Part shown: positions 1-6,614 of the stretch, one piece after another
Numbering within the stretch: position 1 is the stretch's first letter
Layout: each line of letters starts with the position of its first letter
NCBI GenBank assembly: GCA_011049385.1
Contig: DSBX01000199.1
Span: 1 to 11,934 of the forward strand
Direction: 5' to 3'
Origin: Caldifarciminota bacterium
GTDB taxonomy: Bacteria > Hydrothermota > Tepidihabitantia > Tepidihabitantales > Tepidihabitantaceae
DNA length: 11,934 nt
Translations under genes and position numbers: made by a program
The notes under the pieces: generated by a model
Databases searched by the model: none
Told to the model about the DNA's origin: nothing
What the model saw: only the letters and a program-made list of their open reading frames with translations

Positions 1-564
1 AGTATCGAGGCGAACCATCTGCATGTACTGATTCCTGGTGTTGGCGTCAGGCTGTTCTCGAAGAGTGAAGTTCGGCAAGTACAGCTTGATGACAAGCATC
101 GGGCCAATGACATTGCTGCTCAACTCGCGGGTACCGGCATCACGGTTATGGTAACGCCCGTAGCTACCACGCCCTCACCTGCAACCGCAGACCTTGTCCC
201 CGTGTATGTAGTGAAAGAAAGGAACCCGGGAGAAGCAGCGCTCTATGCGTTGATCGGAGTCCCAGGGATTGCTCCGCTCGGACAACTCTACAACGGTGAA
301 ATGGGGAAAGCAGAGGGATTTCTCGCGGCCAAGCTGGTATGCCTGGGTCTTGTCGGCCTTTCGTTTCTTGTCGAGACGGATACCCTGCCGCAAGGCAGGA
401 TGGGTACTTCCCCAAGCGATGTTCTGTGGGGACTCGGGATCGGGTCTTACCTGGCGGTTTCAGCCGCCTCCGTCGCGGACGCGGCGGTCAGTGCGGAACG
501 GATCAACCGACGTATGCGGGGAGACCGGCCGGCGCTCAAGGCAGGACTGACTATGGGCTTCTAG
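1..564 (+). CDS. C-terminal part of a membrane protein (5' end outside window)
   Basis: The reading frame is open from the first base to the TAG at 562-564, so this is the last 187 residues of a longer protein; an internal ATG at 148 is unlikely to be the true start because coding continues upstream. The visible part has a soluble segment (about residues 1-75), then a hydrophobic pair: roughly 78-124, with the loop motif GIAPLGQLYNGEMGKAEG, and a second stretch at 142-163, followed by a basic tail. A small glycine-rich hairpin with 'GxGQxYNG..GKA' is typical of the DUF5683/TM2-like class of small membrane domains, so I infer an integral membrane protein with that kind of C-terminus. Its function is unknown. 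Its composition is visibly less GC-biased than the glycogen genes downstream. The next gene on this strand is far away, so it seems to be the last of its transcript. Confidence 0.65.
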   Translation, partial: SIEANHLHVLIPGVGVRLFSKSEVRQVQLDDKHRANDIAAQLAGTGITVMVTPVATTPSPATADLVPVYVVKERNPGEAALYALIGVPGIAPLGQLYNGEMGKAEGFLAAKLVCLGLVGLSFLVETDTLPQGRMGTSPSDVLWGLGIGSYLAVSAASVADAAVSAERINRRMRGDRPALKAGLTMGF

Positions 565-796
565 CCGTGCCGCGAACCGGTCCAATCGGCCCCAACTACC
601 GGTTTCGCTTGACCCCGGTCGGGTTTCGGGTAGAACTTGGACGTGGAGAATGGAGATGCTGACCCGGTCCGAGGGCATTGACGCGGTTCGGAGCCTGAAT
701 ATGGGAAGTGTCCCGGGTTTGGCCGCTGGCTCAGCCGGACTGCGGAATAGGACAACTGCTCTTCCCGTTTGAGTGGGGTTGCGGGCGCGGGGCCGG
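565..796. other. Intergenic gap between convergent genes
   Basis: Non-coding space between the stop of the membrane-protein gene and the stop of the GNAT gene on the other strand. A 7-bp inverted repeat, AACCGGT (575-581) with ACCGGTT (598-604), lies just after the first stop; it is a weak terminator candidate without a T run. A promoter-like element follows at 609-636. After it, ATG codons at 650 and 656 open a 38-40 codon frame ending at 772, whose peptide has no recognisable features. I do not call that frame a gene. Confidence 0.4.
609..636 (+). promoter_or_regulatory. Promoter-like TTGACC-N16-TAGAAC
   Basis: TTGACC at 609-614 and TAGAAC at 631-636 are separated by exactly 16 nt, the same arrangement seen before glgB, the DOMON gene and the TIGR04076 gene in this window. 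Predicted transcription would start near 643. No convincing gene follows on this strand: there is only a 38-40 codon frame (650/656-772), and then antisense DNA of the GNAT gene. It may drive a small RNA, an antisense transcript or a tiny peptide, or be a chance match. Confidence 0.3.
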
Positions 797-1459
797 TCAG
801 CGGCCCGGGTCCATCGGCGGGCGGAGCATCGCCCACATCTTGAGGGCGAGTTCGGAGACTTCGAACTCGGCCGCGACCTTGAACCCGTGCTTGCGGTAGA
901 GCTCGACATTCGCCTCGGTCTCGGTCTCGAGCCATACCGGGGTTCCCTTGCGGTCACTGCGGGCGAGCATCGGTCTGAGCAGGGTGCTGCCGAGTCCGCG
1001 GCGTTGATGTTCGGGCGCGATGCCCAGCATCGCCAGGTACCGGTAGCCGGCCGGGGCGTGTTCTTTGCGGATGCGGGCGATGGCCTTGCCCAGTGCGCCG
1101 AATCGGCGCAGCCGGGCGAGCCCGACGTGGAACGGTATCGCCAGCGCACCGCAGCGTAAAGCGGCAAGGCCGCCGGGGTCGGCGTGGCGCTCGGGCAGCC
1201 AGACCGCCGCGCCTTCGAGCCGTTCCGAGGGAGCCCAGGCTTCTCCCTTCATTATCCCGAGCCTGAGCATGAATGCGAAGAGCGGGCGGGAACGCCGGGC
1301 CCGTTCTCCCGGTTCCGGGAAGACCGCGGTCCATATCGGGTCGTCGGCGAACGCCCGCACCAGTTGCCCGACCACCGCCGGGACGTGCCCGGGCTCGAGC
1401 CGGAACAGGCCCTGCCCGTCGTCCCGCGGCCGGGCCGGTCTTTTCGGGATCAGCGGCAT
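797..1459 (-). CDS. GNAT-family N-acetyltransferase
   Basis: This predicts a cytoplasmic acetyl-CoA-dependent N-acetyltransferase of 220 residues. The diagnostic GNAT motif A is clear: YLAMLGIAPEHQRRGLGSTL at about 141-160, with the Q-R-R-G-L-G pyrophosphate-binding turn at 152-157. It is followed by the typical ETETEANVELYRKHGF segment (178-193), which is motif B, where the last helix and strand shape the substrate site. The N-terminal half carries the receptor part with AVWLPE at 85-90. The frame stays open to 1576, but I chose the ATG at 1459 because GAAGGTG lies a few bases upstream, a TATCAT -10 box sits at 1482-1477, and the extra 39 residues look like non-coding low-complexity sequence. 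The acetylated substrate cannot be read from the sequence; small amines, aminoglycoside-like compounds or protein N-termini are all possible. It is transcribed divergently from the small gene at 1597. Confidence 0.85.
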   Translation of the reverse strand: MPLIPKRPARPRDDGQGLFRLEPGHVPAVVGQLVRAFADDPIWTAVFPEPGERARRSRPLFAFMLRLGIMKGEAWAPSERLEGAAVWLPERHADPGGLAALRCGALAIPFHVGLARLRRFGALGKAIARIRKEHAPAGYRYLAMLGIAPEHQRRGLGSTLLRPMLARSDRKGTPVWLETETEANVELYRKHGFKVAAEFEVSELALKMWAMLRPPMDPGR

Positions 1460-1476
1460 TGGCACCTTCGGGAACC

Positions 1477-1505
1477 ATGATAGTGGATTGTCGAGCCGTC
1501 GTCGA
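1477..1505 (-). promoter_or_regulatory. Probable promoter of the GNAT gene
   Basis: On the minus strand TATCAT occupies 1482-1477, the same -10 sequence as the glgB and DOMON promoters. The -35 is poor: TCGACG with a 17-nt spacer matches only 4 of 6 positions of TTGACC. The predicted start, near 1470, leaves a leader of about 11 nt before the ATG at 1459. Confidence 0.4.
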
Positions 1506-1521
1506 GCCGGCGCGGAATCGC

Positions 1522-1549
1522 TTGCCCCTTCACCACCCGACTCTAGAAT
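1522..1549 (+). promoter_or_regulatory. Promoter-like TTGCCC-N16-TAGAAT
   Basis: TTGCCC at 1522-1527 and TAGAAT at 1544-1549 with a 16-nt spacer lie about 48 nt before the ATG of the small GyrI-tail gene. The expected transcript would have a leader of about 40 nt carrying the strong Shine-Dalgarno AGGAGG at 1581-1586. Confidence 0.45.
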
Positions 1550-1596
1550 GGCACCAGGACTGCCGGTCCGAATCACAATCAGGAGGGGGTGTCGCG

Positions 1597-1761
1597 ATGA
1601 CCGAGTTCGGCGCGGCCTGGGGCGAAGTAATGGAGTGGATCGGCGAGAACCAGCTCCAGTTGGACGACCGGCCGTGCTGCGAAGTACACCTGAACGACCA
1701 CGAACAGCACCCGGAAGGCAGATTCATCGTTGACATCTGCCAGACGGTCAAGCGGCGCTGA
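1597..1761 (+). CDS. Small protein matching the C-terminal part of a GyrI-like domain
   Basis: This gene encodes 54 residues. The start is set by AGGAGG (1581-1586), ten bases before the ATG. The sequence follows the last part of GyrI-like/AraC effector-binding domains: an amphipathic helix ending in EVMEWIGENQL (10-20), then the 'xxPxxEVxLND' strand (RPCCEVHLND, 25-34), then a final strand ending VDICQTVKRR (45-54) where family members have TEIxIPVK-type endings. A full GyrI-like domain is about 150 residues, built from two SHS2 modules; here only the helix and closing strands of the second module are present. Nothing upstream in this frame resembles the rest. With its own promoter-like element and ribosome site it could be a genuine mini-protein, perhaps a partner or binding fragment, or a transcribed relic. 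The family match was made by eye. Confidence 0.55.
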   Translation: MTEFGAAWGEVMEWIGENQLQLDDRPCCEVHLNDHEQHPEGRFIVDICQTVKRR

Positions 1762-1779
1762 GCGCTCCGCGCCGCGGCG

Positions 1780-1807
1780 TTGACCCGGCGGCAGGCGGGT
1801 CTATCAT
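1780..1807 (+). promoter_or_regulatory. Promoter of the glgB operon (leaderless type)
   Basis: TTGACC at 1780-1785, a 16-nt spacer, and TATCAT at 1802-1807. The GTG start of glgB is at 1814, only six bases after the -10 box, so transcription should begin at or beside the start codon. No Shine-Dalgarno is possible on such a transcript, which implies leaderless translation of glgB. Confidence 0.6.
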
Positions 1808-1813
1808 CTGCCG

Positions 1814-3727
1814 GTGAACCCGCCGGCTGTCATCCACGGGCCGAGCCTCTGGTCCGAGCCGGATGTCCGGCTGTTCCGGCAGGGACGGCACTTCCGCCTC
1901 TTTGACCATCTCGGCGCGCACCCGATGACGGTGGACGGCCGGGCGGGAACTCTCTTCTCGGTCTGGGCGCCGGCCGCGGCCGGGGTCTCGGTCATCGGCG
2001 ATTTCAACGGCTGGAACCCGGGCGCCGCGCCGCTGGCGGTGCGCTGGGATTCGTCCGGCATCTGGGAGGGATTCGTCCCCGGGGTCGGGCCGGGTGCGCG
2101 CTATAAGTTCCGCATCGGGCCGGGCGGCGGCGGGCCGGCGCTGGAGAAGACCGACCCGTTCGGGTTCCGGTTCGAGCTTTCGCCGGGCGGACCCTGCGTC
2201 GTTGCGGCTTCCGGCTACAACTGGCAGGATGACGACTGGCTGGCGGCCCGGCTGGAGCGGGACCCGCACCGCGGGCCGCTGGCGGTGTACGAGCTTCACG
2301 CCGGGTCCTGGCGCCGGGGTCCGGACGGCCGCTTCCTCGGCTGGGCCGAGCTGGCCGACGCGCTGATTCCTTACCTGCTCGAAACCGGGTTCAGTCACGT
2401 CGAACTTCTGCCGGTGATGGAGCACCCGTTCTACGGTTCGTGGGGCTACCAGACCATCGGCTACTTCGCGCCGAGCGCGCGTTACGGGACGCCGGACGAG
2501 TTCCGCGCTTTCGTGGACCGTCTGCACCGGGCCGGCATCGGCGTCATCCTCGACTGGTCGCCGGCGCATTTCCCGGACGACCCGCACGGCCTCGCCCGGT
2601 ACGACGGCAGCTGCCTCTACGAGCACGAGGACCCGCGCCGGGGCCGGCACCCGGACTGGTACACCTGCATTTTCAACTACGGTCGGCCCGAGGTGGCGAG
2701 CTTCCTCGCTTCGAGCGCGCTTTTCTGGCTCGAGGAATGTCACGCCGACGGCCTGCGCATTGACGCCGTCGCCTCGATGCTCTACCTTGACTATTCCCGG
2801 CCCGACGGCGAGTGGCTGGCCAACCCGTTCGGCGGCCGGGAGAATCTCGAGGCGATGGAGTTCCTGCGCGCGCTCAACACCGCGGTCTACGCCCGCTGTC
2901 CGGGCGCGTTCACGGTTGCGGAGGAGTCCACCGCCTGGCCGGGCGTGACCCGGCCGGTCCACCTCGGCGGGCTCGGGTTCGGCTACAAGTGGAACATGGG
3001 CTGGATGCACGACACGCTTCAGTACTGCGGCCGGGACCCGGTGCACCGGCGCTGGCATCACAACGAGTTGACCTTCGGCCTGACCTACGCCCACAGCGAG
3101 AACTTCATCCTGCCGCTGTCGCACGACGAGGTTGTCCACGGCAAGCGGAGCCTGCTCGAGAAGTTTCCCGGCGACGACTGGCGGAAGTTCGCCCAGCTCC
3201 GGCTCCTGCTCGGCTGGCAGTATGCGCACCCGGGCGCGAAACTGCTGTTCATGGGCGGGGAAATCGGCCAGCGCCGGGAGTGGAACCACGACACCGCGCT
3301 CGACTGGCACCTGCTCGATTGCGCCCCGCACGAGGGCATCCGGCGGCTGGTCTGTGACCTGAACCGGCGCTACCGCGAACTGCCGGCACTGCACGAGCGC
3401 GACACGGACCCGCAGGGGTTCGAGTGGGTGACCGCTTCGGACTCGGCGCACAGCGTCTTCGCGTTCCTGCGCCGGGACCGGGCCGGACGGCCGGTGCTGG
3501 CGGTCGCCAATTTCACGCCGGTGCCGCGCACCGGCTACCGGGTCGGCGTGCCGGTGCCGGGCGCGTGGCGGGAACTGCTCAACACCGACGCGGCCGAGTA
3601 CGGCGGGTCCGGGCTCGGCAACCTCGGCCGGGTGGAGGCGGAGCCGTTGCGCTTCCACAACAAACCACACTCGCTAGACCTGAGCCTGCCGCCGCTGGCG
3701 CTGGTGTTGCTGGAGCCGCTTGACTGA
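1814..3727 (+). CDS. glgB: 1,4-alpha-glucan branching enzyme
   Basis: GlgB (EC 2.4.1.18) cuts an alpha-1,4 glucan chain and re-attaches the piece through an alpha-1,6 bond, making glycogen branched; it is cytoplasmic. Of the 637 residues, about 40-125 form a CBM48 domain (FSVWAPAAAGVSVIGDFNGW, 48-67), the GH13 barrel spans about 155-500, and a beta-sandwich C domain ends the protein. All four GH13 signature regions are present: DWSPAHF (247-253); DGLRIDAVASM (312-322) with nucleophile D317; TVAEES (367-372) with acid/base E370; and LSHDEVVHGK (435-444) with transition-state stabiliser D438. The branching-enzyme motif YGSWGYQTIGYFAPSARYGT is at 207-226. It lacks the extra N1 domain that makes the E. 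coli enzyme about 728 residues. The GTG start at 1814 lies directly behind the promoter. It is first in the operon, and its TGA overlaps the next ATG by one base (TGATG). Confidence 0.96.
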   Translation: MNPPAVIHGPSLWSEPDVRLFRQGRHFRLFDHLGAHPMTVDGRAGTLFSVWAPAAAGVSVIGDFNGWNPGAAPLAVRWDSSGIWEGFVPGVGPGARYKFRIGPGGGGPALEKTDPFGFRFELSPGGPCVVAASGYNWQDDDWLAARLERDPHRGPLAVYELHAGSWRRGPDGRFLGWAELADALIPYLLETGFSHVELLPVMEHPFYGSWGYQTIGYFAPSARYGTPDEFRAFVDRLHRAGIGVILDWSPAHFPDDPHGLARYDGSCLYEHEDPRRGRHPDWYTCIFNYGRPEVASFLASSALFWLEECHADGLRIDAVASMLYLDYSRPDGEWLANPFGGRENLEAMEFLRALNTAVYARCPGAFTVAEESTAWPGVTRPVHLGGLGFGYKWNMGWMHDTLQYCGRDPVHRRWHHNELTFGLTYAHSENFILPLSHDEVVHGKRSLLEKFPGDDWRKFAQLRLLLGWQYAHPGAKLLFMGGEIGQRREWNHDTALDWHLLDCAPHEGIRRLVCDLNRRYRELPALHERDTDPQGFEWVTASDSAHSVFAFLRRDRAGRPVLAVANFTPVPRTGYRVGVPVPGAWRELLNTDAAEYGGSGLGNLGRVEAEPLRFHNKPHSLDLSLPPLALVLLEPLD

Positions 3728-5091
3728 TGGCCGGGCGCATCTGCATCCACTCCCACTGCTACCAGCCGGACCGGACCGACCCCCGGACCGGCGCGGTGGA
3801 CGAACAGCCTTCGGCCGCACCGTTTCACGACTGGAACGAGCGCATCACCGCGGAATGCTACGCGCCCAACGCCCGGGTCGGCAACTACGCGCGCACCAGC
3901 TTCAACTTCGGACCGACCCTGCTGGCGTGGCTGGAGCGGGAAGCGCCCGAGACTTACGCGCAGGTGCCGGCCGCGGACCGGGCCGGCCGGGCAAGATTCG
4001 GCGGCCACGGTCCGGCCATCGCCCAGGCCTGGGGCCACAGCATCCTGCCGCTGGATTCGGCGCGCGACCGCCGAACCCAGGTGCGCTGGGGTGTCAAAGA
4101 CTTCCGGCACCGGTTCGGACGGGACCCGGAAGGGATGTGGCTGCCCGAAACCGCGGCCGATACCCCGACGCTGGAAGCGCTGGCCGAGGCCGGCATCCGC
4201 TTCACCATTGTCGCCCCGCACCAGGTTTTGGCCGGGCCGGGCGCGTATCGCTGTCCGCTTCCCTCGGGCCGCGAGATCGCGCTCATCGCCTACGACGGCG
4301 CGATCGCCAACGAGCTCGCGTTCCAGGACCTGCTGGCGGACGCGGACCGGTTTGCCGACCGCCTGCTGGCCGCGCCGGGTGAGTTGCTGAGCGTCGCGAC
4401 CGACGGCGAGACCTACGGCCATCACCATCGCGGCGGCGGGCAGACGCTTGCCGACTGCCTCGACCGGCTCGAGGCCCGGGGCGCGCGGCTTACCGTCCCG
4501 GCCGAGGAACTCGCCCTCCACCCGCCGACGCGGGAGACCGGCATCGTCGAGCGCAGTTCCTGGAGTTGTGTTCACGGCGTCGAGCGCTGGCGCCGGGCCT
4601 GCGGTTGTTGCACCGGAATGCACCCGGACCGGCAACAGGACTGGCGCGGGCCGCTCCGGGCCGGGGTGGACTGGCTGCGCGACGTGCTCGCGACCGTGTA
4701 CGAGGAGCGGCTGGCCCCGCTCATCGCCGACCCGTGGGCCCTGCGCGACGACTACATTGAAGCGATCCTCAACCCGGCCGCGCTGGACCGCCTGCTCGCC
4801 CGCCACGCCCGCCGGCCGCTCGACGACCAGGGCCGCGCCCTCGCGGCCGGGATGCTGAAGATGCAGTACTGGTGCCTGCTCTCGTTCGTGAGTTGCGGCT
4901 GGTTCTTCGATGACATCTCGGAGCCGGCGACGGTGCAGGTGATGCGCTCGGCCGGCCAGGCGATTATGCTCTGCCGGGAGCTGGCCGGGCTCGAACTTGA
5001 GGCCGGGTTCACCGACATCCTGTACAACGCCCGGAGCAACATCCCGGAGCTCGGGACCGGGGCGGATATCTATCGGAAGGTGGTCGGGTGA
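3727..5091 (+). CDS. GH57-type glycoside hydrolase with short DUF3536 region
   Basis: This 454-residue protein is a predicted cytoplasmic alpha-glucan-acting enzyme. The N-terminus is typical of the GH57/DUF3536 group: IHSHCYQPDRTDP (7-19), APFHDWNERITAECYAPNAR (31-50) and SFNFGPTLLAWL (58-69). Candidate catalytic residues are E141 in GMWLPET (137-142), where the GH57 nucleophile is expected, and D226 in TDGETYGHHH (225-234). The DUF3536 part begins with SSWSCVHGVERWRRACGC (277-294) and contains SCGWFFDDIS (389-398). Family members I know of are often much longer, near 800 residues; this one stops at GADIYRKVVG, about where the second half of DUF3536 would begin, so it is a short form. No GH57 protein with DUF3536 is biochemically familiar to me, so amylase, transferase or branching activity is open. 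It is translationally coupled to glgB before it and to malQ (GTGA overlap) after it, which ties it to glycogen metabolism. Confidence 0.85.
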   Translation: MAGRICIHSHCYQPDRTDPRTGAVDEQPSAAPFHDWNERITAECYAPNARVGNYARTSFNFGPTLLAWLEREAPETYAQVPAADRAGRARFGGHGPAIAQAWGHSILPLDSARDRRTQVRWGVKDFRHRFGRDPEGMWLPETAADTPTLEALAEAGIRFTIVAPHQVLAGPGAYRCPLPSGREIALIAYDGAIANELAFQDLLADADRFADRLLAAPGELLSVATDGETYGHHHRGGGQTLADCLDRLEARGARLTVPAEELALHPPTRETGIVERSSWSCVHGVERWRRACGCCTGMHPDRQQDWRGPLRAGVDWLRDVLATVYEERLAPLIADPWALRDDYIEAILNPAALDRLLARHARRPLDDQGRALAAGMLKMQYWCLLSFVSCGWFFDDISEPATVQVMRSAGQAIMLCRELAGLELEAGFTDILYNARSNIPELGTGADIYRKVVG

Positions 5092-6614
5092 GGAGAGGGA
5101 GGCATTCTCTTCCGCGCGCGGCCGGGGTCCTGCTCCACGTCTCCAGCCTGCCCGGGCCGCACGGCATCGGTGATTTCGGGCCGGCGGCGCGCGGGTTCGC
5201 GGACTGGCTGGCCCGGGCCGGGTTTCGCTGGTGGCAGGTCCTGCCCCTGAACCCGACCGACCCTTTCTACGGCAGTTCGCCCTACCGCAGTATCTCCTCG
5301 AATGCGCTGTCGCCGCTGTTCACAAGCCCAAAGGCGCTGGTTGCCGACCGCCGGCTCGGGCCGGAAGAGGCCCGGCCGCCGCGCCTGCCTGCGGGCCGGG
5401 TTGACCACCAGGCCGCAGGCCGGTGGAAGGCGCGCCTGCTCGACCGTGCCGCGGCCCGGGCCGGTCCGGACGATGACTTCGCCCGGTTCCTGGACAGGGA
5501 GCGGGGCTGGCTTTCGGACTTCGCGCTCTTCGCCGCGCTCAAGCGCCGGTTCAAGGGCGTCGCGTGGACCGACTGGCCGGAGAAACTGCGCGACCGGGAC
5601 CCGGCCGCGCTGGAACGGGCAAGGAAGGAACTGGCCGCGGCGGTCCGACGGGAGGAGTTCGTCCAGTACTTCCTCGACCGGCAATGGCGGGAACTGCGCG
5701 CGCATTGCCGGAGGCTCGGCGTCGGCATCATCGGCGACCTGCCGATGTACCCGGACCACGACTCGGCCGACGTCTGGGCCGCGCGCCGCTACTTCAAGCT
5801 CGACCGGCAGGGACGACCCCGGTTCGCGGCCGGGGTGCCGCCGGACTACTTCTCAAAGACCGGCCAGCTCTGGGGCAACCCGGTCTACGACTGGCGGGCG
5901 CTGGTGCTTGATGGTTTCGGCTGGTGGCTGGACCGCTGTGCGCGGGCGCTCCGGCTGTTCGATGCGGTCCGGCTCGACCATTTCCGGGGACTGGTCGCGG
6001 GCTGGCAGGTGCCGACCGGTGCCCGAACCGCAGAGCACGGCCGCTGGGTGCGCGCGCCGGGAGCGAAACTGATGGCCGCGCTCCGGGAACGCTTCCCGGA
6101 ACTGCCTTTCATCGCCGAGGACCTCGGCCACATCACGCCCGCGGTCGAGCGCGCCCGGCGGAGCGTCGGCCTGCCCGGAATGAAGGTCGCGGTGTTCGGG
6201 TTCGGAACGGACCGGAGCCCGCATCGGCCGGACCGGGTCCCGGCCGACGCGGTGCTCTACTCCTCGACCCACGACACGAACACGGTCCGGGGCTGGTTCG
6301 AACAGGAGGCCGGGCCGGAGGAGCGGCGCCGACTTGCCCGGGTCCTGTCCAGACCGTTTTCTGCTCCACTCTGTGTCTCTGTGGTTTCGCCTCCGGTACG
6401 GACGCTCCTTGAAGCCTGTCTTGCGTCGCCGGCCGGTCTGGTCATCATCGCGGCGCAGGACCTGCTCGGCCTCGGCGCCCGGGCGCGGATGAACACCCCG
6501 GGCACGACGTCGGGCAACTGGCGCTGGCGGCTCCCGGCCGACGGGCTGACCGATGTCCTCGCGGCCGACCTGCGTCGTTCGCTGGCCGACGCGGACCGGG
6601 TCAGTCGCCGATGA
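5088..6614 (+). CDS. malQ: 4-alpha-glucanotransferase (amylomaltase)
   Basis: MalQ (EC 2.4.1.25, GH77) transfers alpha-1,4 glucan segments between maltodextrins, usually in glycogen or maltose turnover, in the cytoplasm. The 508-residue length fits the family. Visible signatures are GVLLHVSSLPGPHGIGDFG (13-31); GSSPYRSISSNALSPLF (62-78); DLPMYPDHDSADVWA (217-231); PPDYFSKTGQLWGNPVYDW (251-269); nucleophile D297 in VRLDHFRG; acid/base E344 in FIAEDLG; stabiliser D396 in SSTHDTNT; and ARMNTPGTTSGNWRWRL near the end (465-482). The GTG start at 5088 overlaps the preceding TGA as GTGA, with AAGGTGG just upstream as ribosome site, so the two genes are coupled. Residues 423-437 (PFSAPLCVSVVSPPV) look foreign: T-ending codons and lower GC inside a GC-rich gene (see the repeat entry). 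The last 14 bases overlap the end of the convergent gene on the other strand. Confidence 0.96.
   Translation: MRRGRHSLPRAAGVLLHVSSLPGPHGIGDFGPAARGFADWLARAGFRWWQVLPLNPTDPFYGSSPYRSISSNALSPLFTSPKALVADRRLGPEEARPPRLPAGRVDHQAAGRWKARLLDRAAARAGPDDDFARFLDRERGWLSDFALFAALKRRFKGVAWTDWPEKLRDRDPAALERARKELAAAVRREEFVQYFLDRQWRELRAHCRRLGVGIIGDLPMYPDHDSADVWAARRYFKLDRQGRPRFAAGVPPDYFSKTGQLWGNPVYDWRALVLDGFGWWLDRCARALRLFDAVRLDHFRGLVAGWQVPTGARTAEHGRWVRAPGAKLMAALRERFPELPFIAEDLGHITPAVERARRSVGLPGMKVAVFGFGTDRSPHRPDRVPADAVLYSSTHDTNTVRGWFEQEAGPEERRRLARVLSRPFSAPLCVSVVSPPVRTLLEACLASPAGLVIIAAQDLLGLGARARMNTPGTTSGNWRWRLPADGLTDVLAADLRRSLADADRVSRR
6354..6400 (+). repeat. Possible dispersed-repeat fragment inside malQ
   Basis: The core CTCTGTGTCTCTGTGG (6370-6385; the other strand reads CCACAGAGACACAGAG) resembles a short dispersed repeat that I recall from many environmental bacterial genomes, where its translations read like 'LCVSVV'. 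Locally GC falls to about half while the flanks are near 70%, and the codons switch to ttt, tct, gct, tgt, gtt and cct, which are rare elsewhere in the gene. It lies in frame in a region variable among MalQ proteins, between the helix ending RRRLARVL and LLEACLAS. No second copy is seen in this window, so repeat status rests on recollection. Confidence 0.4.

Noticed and set aside
1460..1576. N-terminal extension of the GNAT gene to 1576
   Set aside because: The extra 39 residues carry no family features and cover the -10 box and the ribosome site of the start at 1459.
1748..3670. Very long open frame on the minus strand opposite glgB
   Set aside because: It is the exact antisense of a gene with all GH13 motifs, its peptide is Arg/Pro/Val low-complexity typical of GC-rich shadow frames, and it has no ribosome site.
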